NCBI RefSeq assembly: GCF_029504655.1
Contig: NZ_JAQFIL010000001.1
Location: forward strand, 6,639,001 to 6,703,000
Origin: Catalinimonas alkaloidigena
Lineage (GTDB): Bacteria > Bacteroidota > Bacteroidia > Cytophagales > Cyclobacteriaceae
Length of the DNA stretch: 64,000 nt
Direction of reading: 5' to 3'
Part shown: positions 52,950 to 61,992 of the stretch, piece by piece
How positions within the stretch are numbered: the first letter of the stretch is position 1
Layout of the letters: the number at the start of each line of letters is the position of its first letter
Position numbers and translations under genes: made by a program
The notes under the pieces: generated by a model
The model's input: the letters and a program-made list of their open reading frames with translations, nothing else
Database searches by the model: none
What the model was told of the DNA's origin: nothing

Positions 52950-54644
52950 ATGAAAACGATACACTACTATTTTTTCGGACTGATATTTTTACTCACACTC
53001 TCCTGTGCTGCCCCACCGCCGGAGCACAGCTATGACATTGTACTTACTAATGCTATGATCTACGACGGCAGCGGAGAAAAACCTTATGAAGGATCAGTAG
53101 CCATCACCGGAAAGAAGATTGCAGCGGTAGGTGACATAGGGACTTATGAAGCCGATACGGTAATTGATGTACAGGGTAAAGCTATAAGCCCCGGCTTTAT
53201 CAATATGCTGAGCTGGGCGGCTTACCCGCTGCTGGAAGATGGTCGCTCCATGAGTGGTATCAAGCAGGGGGTGACACTGGAAGTTTTTGGAGAAGGGTCA
53301 TCTCTCGGCCCGGCCAGTGAGTATGCCCGGGAAAATAACGAGCAGATCAGGTGGAGAACGTTTGGTGAGGCGCTGGAATATATGGTAGAGCAGGGCGTAG
53401 CACCCAACGTAGCATCTTTTGTAGGCGCTACTACCATTCGCGTACATGAGCTGGGCTATGAAGACCGTGCTCCCAATGCGGAGGAACTGAAACGCATGCA
53501 GGGCCTGGTGCGGCAGGCGATGGAAGAAGGCGCTTTGGGCCTGGGCACTTCTCTGATTTATGCTCCTGCCTTCTACGCCGATACGGATGAACTTATTGCA
53601 TTAGCTAAAGTAGCCGCCGAGTACGATGGCAAGTATATTTCTCACCTACGCAGTGAAGGCGACTCTTTTATTGAAGCGGTGCAGGAACTGCTGACGATCT
53701 CCGAAGAAGCCAATATTGATGCAGAAATTTATCACCTCAAAGCTGCCGGACGTAACAACTGGCAGAAGTTGGATCAGGTACTGGCAATGATAGATTCGGT
53801 TAATGCCGATGGGCAGAAGGTGACCGCTAATATGTACAATTATGTAGCTGCCTCAACCGGACTGGACGCTACCATGCCGCCCTGGGTGCAGGAAGGTGGT
53901 ACCAAAGAATGGATCAAAAGATTAAGAAATCCCAAAATCAAAGCGCAGGTAATTGAAGAGATGCAGTATGCTTCCAAAGCGTGGGAAAATTTCCTGGTAG
54001 CTGCCGGAGACCCTGATAACATTCTGCTGGTAGAATTTGAGGAAGATTCGCTGAAGTACCTGACTGGAAAAACGGCAGGAGAAATCAGCGAGATGCGGGG
54101 CACTGAAGCGGCCGAAACCATCATAGATCTGGTAGTACAGAATGGTGGCGATATCGGTACGGTATATTTCCTGATGAACGAAGACAATGTCAAAAAACAG
54201 ATACAACTTCCTTTTATGACTTTCGGCTCCGATGCACGCTCTATCGCGGCGGAAGGAAAAAACCTGGAAAGCAGTACCCACCCCCGTACTTATGGTAACT
54301 TTGCCCGTCTGCTTGGCAAATATGTGCGGGAAGAAAAAGTGATTCCACTGGAAGAAGCCATCCACAAGCTGACATTATTATCAGCACAAAAACTAAAAAT
54401 TGAGGAGAGAGGAAAACTGGATTCTGGCTATTATGCCGATGTGGTAGTGTTTGACCCTGAAATTATAGCTGATAAAGCTACTTTTGAGAACCCTCATCAG
54501 TATGCTGTAGGTGTTGAGCATGTCTTTGTCAACGGTACACAGGTGTTGAATGAAGGAGAGCATACCGGAGCTACACCGGGCATGTTTGTGCGAGGCCCTG
54601 GCTATCAGGAAGATAAAGAAGAAGCTGCGGTGAGTAGTCGCTGA
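52950..54644 (+). CDS. N-acyl-D-amino-acid deacylase-like lipoprotein with altered metal site
   Basis: 564 aa from the ATG at 52950 (lipoprotein signal LIFLLTLSC, Cys19). Overall fold and ends match D-aminoacylase-like amidohydrolases and the paralogue at 36134-37735. But where the paralogue has GFIDTHAHG, this protein reads GFINMLSWA, so both histidines of HxH are lost (Leu87, Trp89). Retained are ISHLRSEGDS, EIYHLKAAG and FGSDARSIA, and Glu instead of Cys in VFGEGSS. The C-terminal LDSGYYADVVVFDPE is normal. It might still hold one metal as in related enzymes with a mononuclear site, or be inactive. Confidence 0.88.
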   Translation: MKTIHYYFFGLIFLLTLSCAAPPPEHSYDIVLTNAMIYDGSGEKPYEGSVAITGKKIAAVGDIGTYEADTVIDVQGKAISPGFINMLSWAAYPLLEDGRSMSGIKQGVTLEVFGEGSSLGPASEYARENNEQIRWRTFGEALEYMVEQGVAPNVASFVGATTIRVHELGYEDRAPNAEELKRMQGLVRQAMEEGALGLGTSLIYAPAFYADTDELIALAKVAAEYDGKYISHLRSEGDSFIEAVQELLTISEEANIDAEIYHLKAAGRNNWQKLDQVLAMIDSVNADGQKVTANMYNYVAASTGLDATMPPWVQEGGTKEWIKRLRNPKIKAQVIEEMQYASKAWENFLVAAGDPDNILLVEFEEDSLKYLTGKTAGEISEMRGTEAAETIIDLVVQNGGDIGTVYFLMNEDNVKKQIQLPFMTFGSDARSIAAEGKNLESSTHPRTYGNFARLLGKYVREEKVIPLEEAIHKLTLLSAQKLKIEERGKLDSGYYADVVVFDPEIIADKATFENPHQYAVGVEHVFVNGTQVLNEGEHTGATPGMFVRGPGYQEDKEEAAVSSR

Positions 54645-54708
54645 ACTTTATCTTTACAAGCGAAGTTATGCGTAAAATTTTAAGCTTTAATTTTAAGAAC
54701 ATTTTTAT

Positions 54709-55278
54709 ATGATAACGGTCGGAAACGCAGTCCTGAGTGATGATATAGTGGAGAATCAATTTGTGTGTGATCTGGAAAAGTGCAAAGGAGCCTGCTGTGA
54801 AGAGGGAGAATACGGCGCTCCGCTGGAAGATGAGGAGCTGGAAATTCTGGAGATGATCTATGTGGACATTGAGGATTTTCTATCAGAAGAAGGGAAAAAA
54901 GAAATTGAGAAGTACGGCAAGTATGGCAAAGATCCTGAGGGGGAATATGCTACGCCGGTCATCAAAGGTCGTGAATGTGCTTATGCCGTTCGTGCCAAAG
55001 ATGGCAAGCTGCAATGCGGTATAGAAAACGCTTACAAAGCCGGGCGCACTACTTTCCGCAAGCCCGTCTCCTGCCACCTCTACCCTATCCGTATTACCAA
55101 ATATGATCATTATGATGCACTCAATTATCACCGCTGGCACATCTGTAATCCTGCCTGCACACTGGGACAATCGCTGAGTGTACCGATCTATAAATTTGTC
55201 AAAGACGCGCTCATCCGTAAGTACGGCCGTGAGTGGTATCAGGAACTACAGGAAAAAGCAGAAAAGAAAAAGAAGTAA
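54709..55278 (+). CDS. DUF3109 family cysteine-rich protein
   Basis: A 189-aa cytoplasmic protein with the family pattern: [53 protein letters not shown] and [11 protein letters not shown], about nine cysteines likely to bind a metal cluster. DUF3109 is restricted mostly to Bacteroidota and is related to YkgJ-like zinc/iron proteins. It is the second gene after the deacylase, 64 nt later, and converges with the PIN toxin. Confidence 0.93.
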   Translation: MITVGNAVLSDDIVENQFVCDLEKCKGACCEEGEYGAPLEDEELEILEMIYVDIEDFLSEEGKKEIEKYGKYGKDPEGEYATPVIKGRECAYAVRAKDGKLQCGIENAYKAGRTTFRKPVSCHLYPIRITKYDHYDALNYHRWHICNPACTLGQSLSVPIYKFVKDALIRKYGREWYQELQEKAEKKKK

Positions 55279-55292
55279 TTTAGTTTACAGCT

Positions 55293-55652
55293 TCAGTGGA
55301 TGGGATTGTGTATTTGAAGATCAGAAATCCAGCTAAAATCGGATGTATTGGCTGTAACGAGCAAACGTTGATAATGTAGTGCTGTAGCTGCTATGATAGC
55401 GTCTCCTAATGACATTTTCTTCTGCTGCTTCAGGTCAATGCTTTTTTGAATAATGACATCATCAATAGTAAATTGATGACAGGTGGAGAGAATCTGTCCA
55501 AGCCTTATCTTTTCATTTTCCTTCAGGAGGTGATACCCTAAAACTTCAATCAATGTAACTTTAGAAATAGCAATATTCTGTTTTCCCAAGTAGTCTCTCA
55601 GATATTGATATCCTGCCTGGCTTCCGTAAATCACAATATTGCTATCAATCAA
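55293..55652 (-). CDS. vapC: PIN-domain toxin (VapC-like)
   Basis: A 119-aa ribonuclease-type toxin. Acidic residues: Asp3 (IDSNIVIY), Glu35 near SKVTLIEVLGY, Asp84 in LGDAIIAATA and Asp105 in TANTSDF. It opens with TTG at 55652, 10 nt after the antitoxin stop; no ATG fits. PIN toxins cut specific tRNA or rRNA, and the partner antitoxin is just upstream. Confidence 0.9.
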   Translation of the reverse strand: MIDSNIVIYGSQAGYQYLRDYLGKQNIAISKVTLIEVLGYHLLKENEKIRLGQILSTCHQFTIDDVIIQKSIDLKQQKKMSLGDAIIAATALHYQRLLVTANTSDFSWISDLQIHNPIH

Positions 55653-55662
55653 TACCGTAATT

Positions 55663-55911
55663 TCAATCTCTGAAAGGAAGCTTCCTGTCTTGACGTATTT
55701 CTCTTTGCCATGCTACAGGATCTTTGATCTCACTAAGGCCAGTACTCTCAGCTAACTCCTGCATTAAAGAGGCCACCTCTTTTCCATTTGATAATAATTC
55801 GGGAGTTTTCTCATCCTGTGCTTCTTGGCTTTCAATCCCTAATTTGTCCAAAAAATCTTTTATCAACTTTTTGTCCTTTTCATTATCTATCTCTATAATA
55901 ATCTTTGTCAT
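55663..55911 (-). CDS. Antitoxin partner of the PIN toxin
   Basis: An 82-aa acidic-basic protein that I assign by position immediately upstream of the toxin (10-nt gap). The N-terminus (KIIIEIDNEKDKKLIKDFL) and the C-terminal basic segment (WQREIRQDRKLPFRD), which would lie in the toxin cleft, fit a type II antitoxin. No DNA-binding motif is certain. Confidence 0.82.
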   Translation of the reverse strand: MTKIIIEIDNEKDKKLIKDFLDKLGIESQEAQDEKTPELLSNGKEVASLMQELAESTGLSEIKDPVAWQREIRQDRKLPFRD

Positions 55912-56061
55912 ATTGTCTTTCTTTTGTTATACAATATACAACGAAATATCTATCCGCAGCATTTCCTTCCAAAAGAACAAAATCACAATATTCCGATTTA
56001 CAGCCTAAGTCATGGAAGTAAGCTGGGCAAAGCAGGCTGAGAACTTTTAGCTTTTAATCAA

Positions 56062-57531
56062 TTACCCATACACCCACCTTACCAGGGTCAACCCTACCAG
56101 TAGTAGTACCAGGATAGAGATCAGGTTGAGAAAAAAACCAGCTCTCACCATTTCAAACATGCGGATGTGGCCACTGGAAAATACTACCGCATTGGGTGGT
56201 GTAGAGATGGGCATCATAAAGGCACAGCTAGCCGCCAGTGTTACTGGGATTGCCAGATACAAAGGGTTTACTTCTAGGCTATCGGCTATGCCTAATACTA
56301 CCGGAATAAAAATCACCGTCAAAGCTACATTGCTCATGATCTCCGTCATAAACAACATAAAAGCAGTAAGCAGCAGCAGAAGTACCCACAGATTAATCTC
56401 TCCACTTCCGGCAATCTTATCCCCTACCAGTTGTACAATTCCCGTGCTTTCCATCCCTTTCGCTAAACATAAGCCTCCGCCAAAAAGCAAAAGTATACCC
56501 CAGGGTAACCTCTGAGTGCTCTGCCAGTCCAGTACAAATTCCTGCTCTCTGAAGCTCACCGGAGTAATAAACATCAGGACACCTCCTCCCATGGCGACAA
56601 TAGTATTATCCAGATAGTTTCCGCCTAATGCATTATTGATACTGGACTGAAATATCCAGCAGACTGCGGTCAGAAAAAATATTACTGCTACCAGCTGTTC
56701 TGCTCTGGACATTGGTCCTAATTCTTTCAGCTTATCATGGATAAGATCACTTGAGCCGGTCAGTTTTTTTAAACGATGAGGAAACAGCACTCTCGTCATC
56801 ATCAGGTAAGTAATGGTAAGAAGCGTCAGGCAAACAGGAATCCCGATATACAGCCAACGTCCAAATTCTATGTCACGCTGATAGAATTCCTGCATATAGC
56901 CGACGAAGACCACATTGGGAGGGGTACCAATAATTGTAGTAGTACCGCCAATGTTGGCGGCATAGGCAATGCCTAACATAAGGCATAGCGCAAAGCGGCG
57001 ATACCCTTTACTGGGGGCCTCCCCTGCTTTGGCATCACGTAGTAAGTCTACTACCGAGAGGGCAATGGGCAGCATCATTACGGTGGTTGCCGTATTAGAG
57101 ATCCACATGCTCAGAAAGGCGGTAGCGATCATAAAGCCAAGAATAATTCCATTGGCATCTGTGCCTGTAACCCGTATGATGTTGAGCGCGATACGCCTGT
57201 GCAGATTACGCTTCTCCATGGCCAGCGCAATCAGAAACCCACCCATAAATAGAAAAACTATAGGGCTGGCGTAGGGAGAGGCCGCATCTCCGGTAGAAAA
57301 GACATCCAATACCGGAAAGAGCACCAGAGGTAGCAAGGCAGTTACTGGTAAGGGAACAGCTTCCGCCATCCACCATATTACCATCCAGATACCTACTGCA
57401 ATCACCTGAGTAGCATCTGCACTCAGTCCTTCTACAGTTACAGTATTCAATACAATCAGAAAAAAGATGGGGCCTGCCAGAAGAGCGGCAATTTTGATGA
57501 AGTTAAATGACTCCTGTGTAGTGCCTGTCAA
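56062..57531 (-). CDS. DASS-family sodium/dicarboxylate symporter
   Basis: A 489-aa polytopic carrier of the SLC13/DASS family, probably importing C4-dicarboxylates or sulfate with Na+. The two Na+/substrate motifs are SNTATTVMMLP with GTPPNVVFVGY, and SNVALTVIFIPV with STPPNAVVFSSGH. Twelve or so hydrophobic segments. The gene stands alone, with small related repeats on both flanks (near 56033 and 57985). Confidence 0.94.
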   Translation of the reverse strand: MTGTTQESFNFIKIAALLAGPIFFLIVLNTVTVEGLSADATQVIAVGIWMVIWWMAEAVPLPVTALLPLVLFPVLDVFSTGDAASPYASPIVFLFMGGFLIALAMEKRNLHRRIALNIIRVTGTDANGIILGFMIATAFLSMWISNTATTVMMLPIALSVVDLLRDAKAGEAPSKGYRRFALCLMLGIAYAANIGGTTTIIGTPPNVVFVGYMQEFYQRDIEFGRWLYIGIPVCLTLLTITYLMMTRVLFPHRLKKLTGSSDLIHDKLKELGPMSRAEQLVAVIFFLTAVCWIFQSSINNALGGNYLDNTIVAMGGGVLMFITPVSFREQEFVLDWQSTQRLPWGILLLFGGGLCLAKGMESTGIVQLVGDKIAGSGEINLWVLLLLLTAFMLFMTEIMSNVALTVIFIPVVLGIADSLEVNPLYLAIPVTLAASCAFMMPISTPPNAVVFSSGHIRMFEMVRAGFFLNLISILVLLLVGLTLVRWVYG

Positions 57532-58538
57532 ACGAGATTAATTTAGGTTAAATCATATATCTGCGCAAAAAAAAACTTTGCCACAGATTTCCCTAAATTA
57601 GATGTTTTACTTAAATATTAAAAAATCAGAGTACCCGCGATATCAAACGAATGAGATTTTACCTGTAAGGCAGTTTTAGTCAACTTATCTGCTAATGATT
57701 TATCCATTGTGTACCTTCCTCAGATAACTTCAGGCGTAGGGACAATTGCTTTTGAAGCTCTCTGTGAAGCAACTTTTTCATTTCCTCAAATATGTATATC
57801 CCACCAATTCGCCCTTGCGCAATTTTTTCCGTCAAAATCAAAGTAAAGCCTACTTCCGATATCCACATCGTATAGTAGGGAGGCACTCCTGTGTCCGGGC
57901 CACTATCGTAACTCCAAGAATTTGGTATCAGGCACATTCTCAGGCTTGGCCTCCAAAGTGAAATCAGGCATGTAATACTTCCCCCAGGCTGAGAATTTTT
58001 AATCCCTTTTAATGAACATAGAAAGTATTAAATAAACAAAGTATTGCTCCCCCTGATAGTATACAAAATAGCATAAACCCTTTTTATAATATATGGCCTA
58101 TTCAATATAAATCCTTATTTATATTTTGCCAATCAGGATATTAGAAATTAATAATTTCCAGTAAAATTATTAAGGTCAGATATAGAGGGTTAAAAGTCTG
58201 AGCGAGTGAAGTAAATAAGGAGCTACATCTGCCTCACAGAAATTCTCTTCATAAAGGTGATTTATTACATTTGCATTTGGAATTCAAGCTGTAAAGCCTT
58301 AAAATTAAGCATAAACTGCCTGGAATCTTGTTTTACCAGTTTTTGAGTAATAAGGTTCCCTTTGGCTGGCTACTTAATTTGCATAGAGGGGCCAATTCAC
58401 ACGCATAAAATTGAGAGCCCCAATGTGTTGATCTTATCATGTTTTTTATAGAAGTAAACAAAAATAATTGTATGAGCAGATGCCACCTTCGGCTTTCAAA
58501 GAGGTGCCTGCACGTTCTTGTTTTTTGTCTTTGATATG

Positions 58539-58554
58539 GCATATTCTAATATGC
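58539..58554. promoter_or_regulatory. Palindrome upstream of susC
   Basis: GCATATT, CT, AATATGC is a perfect 7-2-7 palindrome, 139 nt before the susC start. It could be an operator for a regulator of the SusCD locus, or a hairpin in the leader RNA. No regulator gene is next to it in the window. Confidence 0.45.
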
Positions 58555-58645
58555 TGACCGAGTTCTAAGACTCATGAGATATATATGTTCAACCTAAACT
58601 ACTTTCCTATGGAAAATTTATACAACAGCAGCTAGCACCATTGGC

Positions 58646-58654
58646 TACCCCCCC
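58646..58654 (+). promoter_or_regulatory. TACCCCCCC motif upstream of susC
   Basis: A run of seven C after TA, about 45 nt before the susC start, followed by a T/A-rich ATTTTACAATAA. The same pattern (TACCCCCCC, then ATTTTATACAATAATCA) recurs at 63889-63897 upstream of the partial lipoprotein gene, which suggests a shared leader or promoter element. Confidence 0.45.
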
Positions 58655-58692
58655 GTTTATTTAAATTTTACAATAACCTAAAACGTAAATTC

Positions 58693-61600
58693 ATGTTTAC
58701 ACATTTACAACAACTTGGTAGGTGCTGGCATTACTTTGCCTCAAGCCTGCTGCTCGTGCTATTGATATGCACATTACCTGTTTTGGCTTTGGCCAATAGC
58801 GCAACCGATTTCGCAATCAAAAAAGCTTCTATTGACAAGACTGATCCTTTATTTATCACTGTCAGTGGAACTGTAACTGAACAATCTACTGGAGAACCTC
58901 TTCCCGGGGTCAATGTATTGGTCAAAGGGACAACTACCGGTACAGTAACTGATGTGGAGGGACAATACAGCATTAATGTCCCCAATGATGATGACATTTT
59001 GATATTTACCTCTATTGGTTATACGGCTCAGGAGGTCCCTGTACAAGGCAGATCCGTAATTGATCTGGCCCTGGTAGAGGATATTCAAAGCTTGGAAGAA
59101 GTAGTGGTAGTAGGCTATGGTACGCAAGAGAAAGTAAACCTCACCGGTGCTGTTGGCGTGACTGACGGAGAGGTGTTGGAAAACCGCCCTATTGCTAATG
59201 TCGGTGAAGGCTTACAGGGCGTAGTACCCAACCTTAATGTAAATCTGAGAAACGGAGACCCCTCACAGCCCGCTGATTTTAATATACGTGGCTTTGAGTC
59301 TATCAATGGCGGCTCACCCCTGGTTTTGGTAGACAATGTTCCAATGGACATTAACCGAATTAACCCCAATGATATTGCAAGTGTAACTGTACTAAAAGAT
59401 GCTTCTTCAGCAGCAGTTTATGGTGCCCGTGCTGCTTTTGGGGTAATTCTGGTAACTACAAAAAAAGGAAAGGGTGAAAAAATCAGTGTAAATCTGAGTG
59501 CAGAGACTGCCTTATCTAAGCCGATCTTTTTCATTGACCCGGTTACTGATCCATATAAATTTGTGCAGGCTCGTAACTTAGCCACCCAGCGCACCAATGG
59601 GGCCCCTCAGTTTAATGCGGACTTTGTGGAAGCTACCCGTCGCTATAGTGAAAACCCAACTTTTGAAAACGCCTGGGGTGTGGTGAATGGCCAATTGCAA
59701 TTCTATGGTTATAATAACTACGCAGAACAGCTGATTACGGACTATGCCCCTCAGCAAAAATATGATGTCAGCCTGTCTGGCTCATCTGACAAAGCCTCTT
59801 ACTATGTTTCTTTCGGTTTTCTGAACAAAGACGGTTACCTGAAAAACAAAGACAAAAACGAAAACTTCAAGCGATACAATGCCCTGATAAAAGGTGACTT
59901 TCAGGTGATGGATTGGTTGACCCTGGATAGCCGTGCCTTGATTACCACGGAGAAAAGTGACAAACCACACTTCTATCACTGGGATGTTAATATTAACACC
60001 TCAGCACGTCAGGACCCCTTGGATGCCATCCGCTTTCCTGATCTGCCTTACTACCTGGAGCCTGGTGACCGTGCGGAATTTGAGCCTTACATCGGCAGGT
60101 ACTTTGGCGGAACCAATTTCTTACCCTATCTGGAAGACGGTGGGCGTAATACCTGGACTCGGAACGACATCATCTTGACCCAGGGGGCAAATCTTACTCC
60201 AATTAAAGGATTAAACATTAGAGGAGAGTTTTCCGCTAACTTTACTTACCGGGATCAGCAGGACGTACAGAGCAAAATAGAAGTGATCAACAATAAAGAC
60301 CTGGCTGGCGGATTAATTCTTGACAATGGATTTAGCGGTAATGACTGGATTTATAATCAGTCAAATAATGACCAGTACTATGTCATCAATACCTACGCTG
60401 ACTATACTATTGACCAAGGTCGACACTTTTTGAAAGGAATGATCGGGTTTAACCAGGAGTGGGGTCGGTTTGAGAATATTGCTACCCGGGCCTATAGCCT
60501 GATCAATCCAAGCATTACTGATATCACCGCGACAACCGGTAACCAGGAAACCTACGGAGGAAAAGAACATACTGCATTACGAGGAGCATTTTATCGCCTA
60601 AACTATATTTTTGATGATCGCTACCTGATAGAAGCGAATGGCCGTTATGATGGTACTTCTCGTTTTCCTAAAGAGGATCGTTTTGATTTCTACCCTTCTC
60701 TCTCAGTAGGTTGGAGAATTTCAGAGGAAGGATTTATGAGTGGAACTTCGTCATGGTTGGATAATCTGAAAGTTAGAGCTTCTTACGGGCAACTGGGGAA
60801 CCAGTTAATTTTCAATGGAGGCAGTCCGGTATACTATCCTTATATCGCTACCCTGGGGTCATTCAACTCACCTTATATGATGACTGCCGGTGCTCGTACC
60901 CCGGTAATATCTGCTCCGGGTCTGGTAAGCCCTACCTTAACCTGGGAAACAGTAGTCACGCAAAACATAGGATTAGATGTTACCATGTTGGGCAACAGGC
61001 TGGACCTTTCATTCGATGTATACGCTCGTGATACCAAAGATATGCTGACCCGGGAAGAGCTTCCTGCTATTTTAGGAGCAGCTGAGCCGCGCCAAAATGC
61101 TGCTGACCTGCGCACCCAGGGTTGGGAGCTTTCTGCCACCTGGCAGAACCGTATCAACAACAACTGGAGATACGACATCAGGCTGGCCTTGTCCGACAAT
61201 ATCTCTCGTATTACCAAGTACAATAACCCTACCGGCTCTTTGAATGAGTACTATGAAGGACAGATAGTCTATGAAAACGGAACCGGTGAGCGCTGGGGAT
61301 TTGAAACCGTTGGCATCTTCCAGACCGAAGACGAAGTAGCCAATGCTGCCGATCAATCGAATTTAGGCTCTAACTGGCGCCCTGGTGATATTCGCTATGC
61401 CGACCTGAACGGTGATGGCGTCATCAGCTATGGTGACAATACACTGGAAAACCCTGGTGACCAAAAGATCATTGCCTACGAAAACCCTCGTTATAACTTC
61501 GGCATCACTGGTAACGTAAGCTGGAAGAACTTTACGCTAAATGCATTCTTCCAGGGTATTATGAAGTACCAGTACTGGCCACCCAACGGTAACTGGGTAG

Positions 61601-61971
61601 CGTTTTACCCCTTCAATGCCGGCCATGTAGAAGGTTACTACTTAACCGATACCTGGAGTGAGGACAACCGTGATGCTTACTTTGCTGCTCCGCATATTTC
61701 TACAAATACCAAGCAGAATATTCTCCCTCAGTCCCGTTATGTGCAAAATGCGGCTTACATTCGCCTGAAAAACCTGACGCTAGGATATAATCTGCCGGAT
61801 AATATCGCCAGCAAAATAGGGATGAGCAATGCCCGGATATACTTCGCTGGTCAGAACATGTGGGAGTATAGCAAGATGCGCAAGCCGCTGGACCCTGAAG
61901 TAAGGCCGACACTAACGCAGGAATATTACAAGCAACGTACGTATTCTTTAGGCATCAATGTGTCCTTTTAA
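58693..61971 (+). CDS. susC: SusC-family TonB-dependent outer-membrane transporter
   Basis: A 1092-aa porin that imports oligomers with the SusD lipoprotein. Order: signal peptide (about 1-35), a CarboxypepD_reg-like domain (about 55-130, VSGTVTEQSTGEPLPGVNVLVKG), the TonB-linked motif EEVVVVGYGTQ (about 134-146), plug domain (about 150-255, NIRGFESINGGSPLVLVDNVPM, KDASSAAVYGARAAFG) and a long barrel. The C-terminal TYSLGINVSF ends in Phe as in outer-membrane barrels. There is no N-terminal STN domain, so no evidence of anti-sigma signalling. The susD partner starts 21 nt later. The substrate cannot be read. Confidence 0.97.
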   Translation: MFTHLQQLGRCWHYFASSLLLVLLICTLPVLALANSATDFAIKKASIDKTDPLFITVSGTVTEQSTGEPLPGVNVLVKGTTTGTVTDVEGQYSINVPNDDDILIFTSIGYTAQEVPVQGRSVIDLALVEDIQSLEEVVVVGYGTQEKVNLTGAVGVTDGEVLENRPIANVGEGLQGVVPNLNVNLRNGDPSQPADFNIRGFESINGGSPLVLVDNVPMDINRINPNDIASVTVLKDASSAAVYGARAAFGVILVTTKKGKGEKISVNLSAETALSKPIFFIDPVTDPYKFVQARNLATQRTNGAPQFNADFVEATRRYSENPTFENAWGVVNGQLQFYGYNNYAEQLITDYAPQQKYDVSLSGSSDKASYYVSFGFLNKDGYLKNKDKNENFKRYNALIKGDFQVMDWLTLDSRALITTEKSDKPHFYHWDVNINTSARQDPLDAIRFPDLPYYLEPGDRAEFEPYIGRYFGGTNFLPYLEDGGRNTWTRNDIILTQGANLTPIKGLNIRGEFSANFTYRDQQDVQSKIEVINNKDLAGGLILDNGFSGNDWIYNQSNNDQYYVINTYADYTIDQGRHFLKGMIGFNQEWGRFENIATRAYSLINPSITDITATTGNQETYGGKEHTALRGAFYRLNYIFDDRYLIEANGRYDGTSRFPKEDRFDFYPSLSVGWRISEEGFMSGTSSWLDNLKVRASYGQLGNQLIFNGGSPVYYPYIATLGSFNSPYMMTAGARTPVISAPGLVSPTLTWETVVTQNIGLDVTMLGNRLDLSFDVYARDTKDMLTREELPAILGAAEPRQNAADLRTQGWELSATWQNRINNNWRYDIRLALSDNISRITKYNNPTGSLNEYYEGQIVYENGTGERWGFETVGIFQTEDEVANAADQSNLGSNWRPGDIRYADLNGDGVISYGDNTLENPGDQKIIAYENPRYNFGITGNVSWKNFTLNAFFQGIMKYQYWPPNGNWVAFYPFNAGHVEGYYLTDTWSEDNRDAYFAAPHISTNTKQNILPQSRYVQNAAYIRLKNLTLGYNLPDNIASKIGMSNARIYFAGQNMWEYSKMRKPLDPEVRPTLTQEYYKQRTYSLGINVSF

Positions 61972-61992
61972 TGACCTCATAACATCAATCAA

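Larger units (their letters stand above)
57532..58692. other. Gene-poor 1.2-kb stretch upstream of susC
   Basis: No gene that I would defend. A weak 81-codon frame lies on the minus strand at 57692-57937; joined to a second frame from the ATG at 57971 it may be a decayed small gene, family unknown. A TACATTTG that matches the Bacteroidota -7 element TAnnTTTG is at 58266-58273, without a clear -33 element. A palindrome lies at 58539-58554 and a seven-C motif at 58648-58654. Confidence 0.6.

Noticed and set aside
57692..57937. 81-codon frame on the minus strand as a real gene
   Set aside because: No family recognised and the upstream continuation is in another frame. Kept only as a possible decayed gene in the gene-poor stretch.
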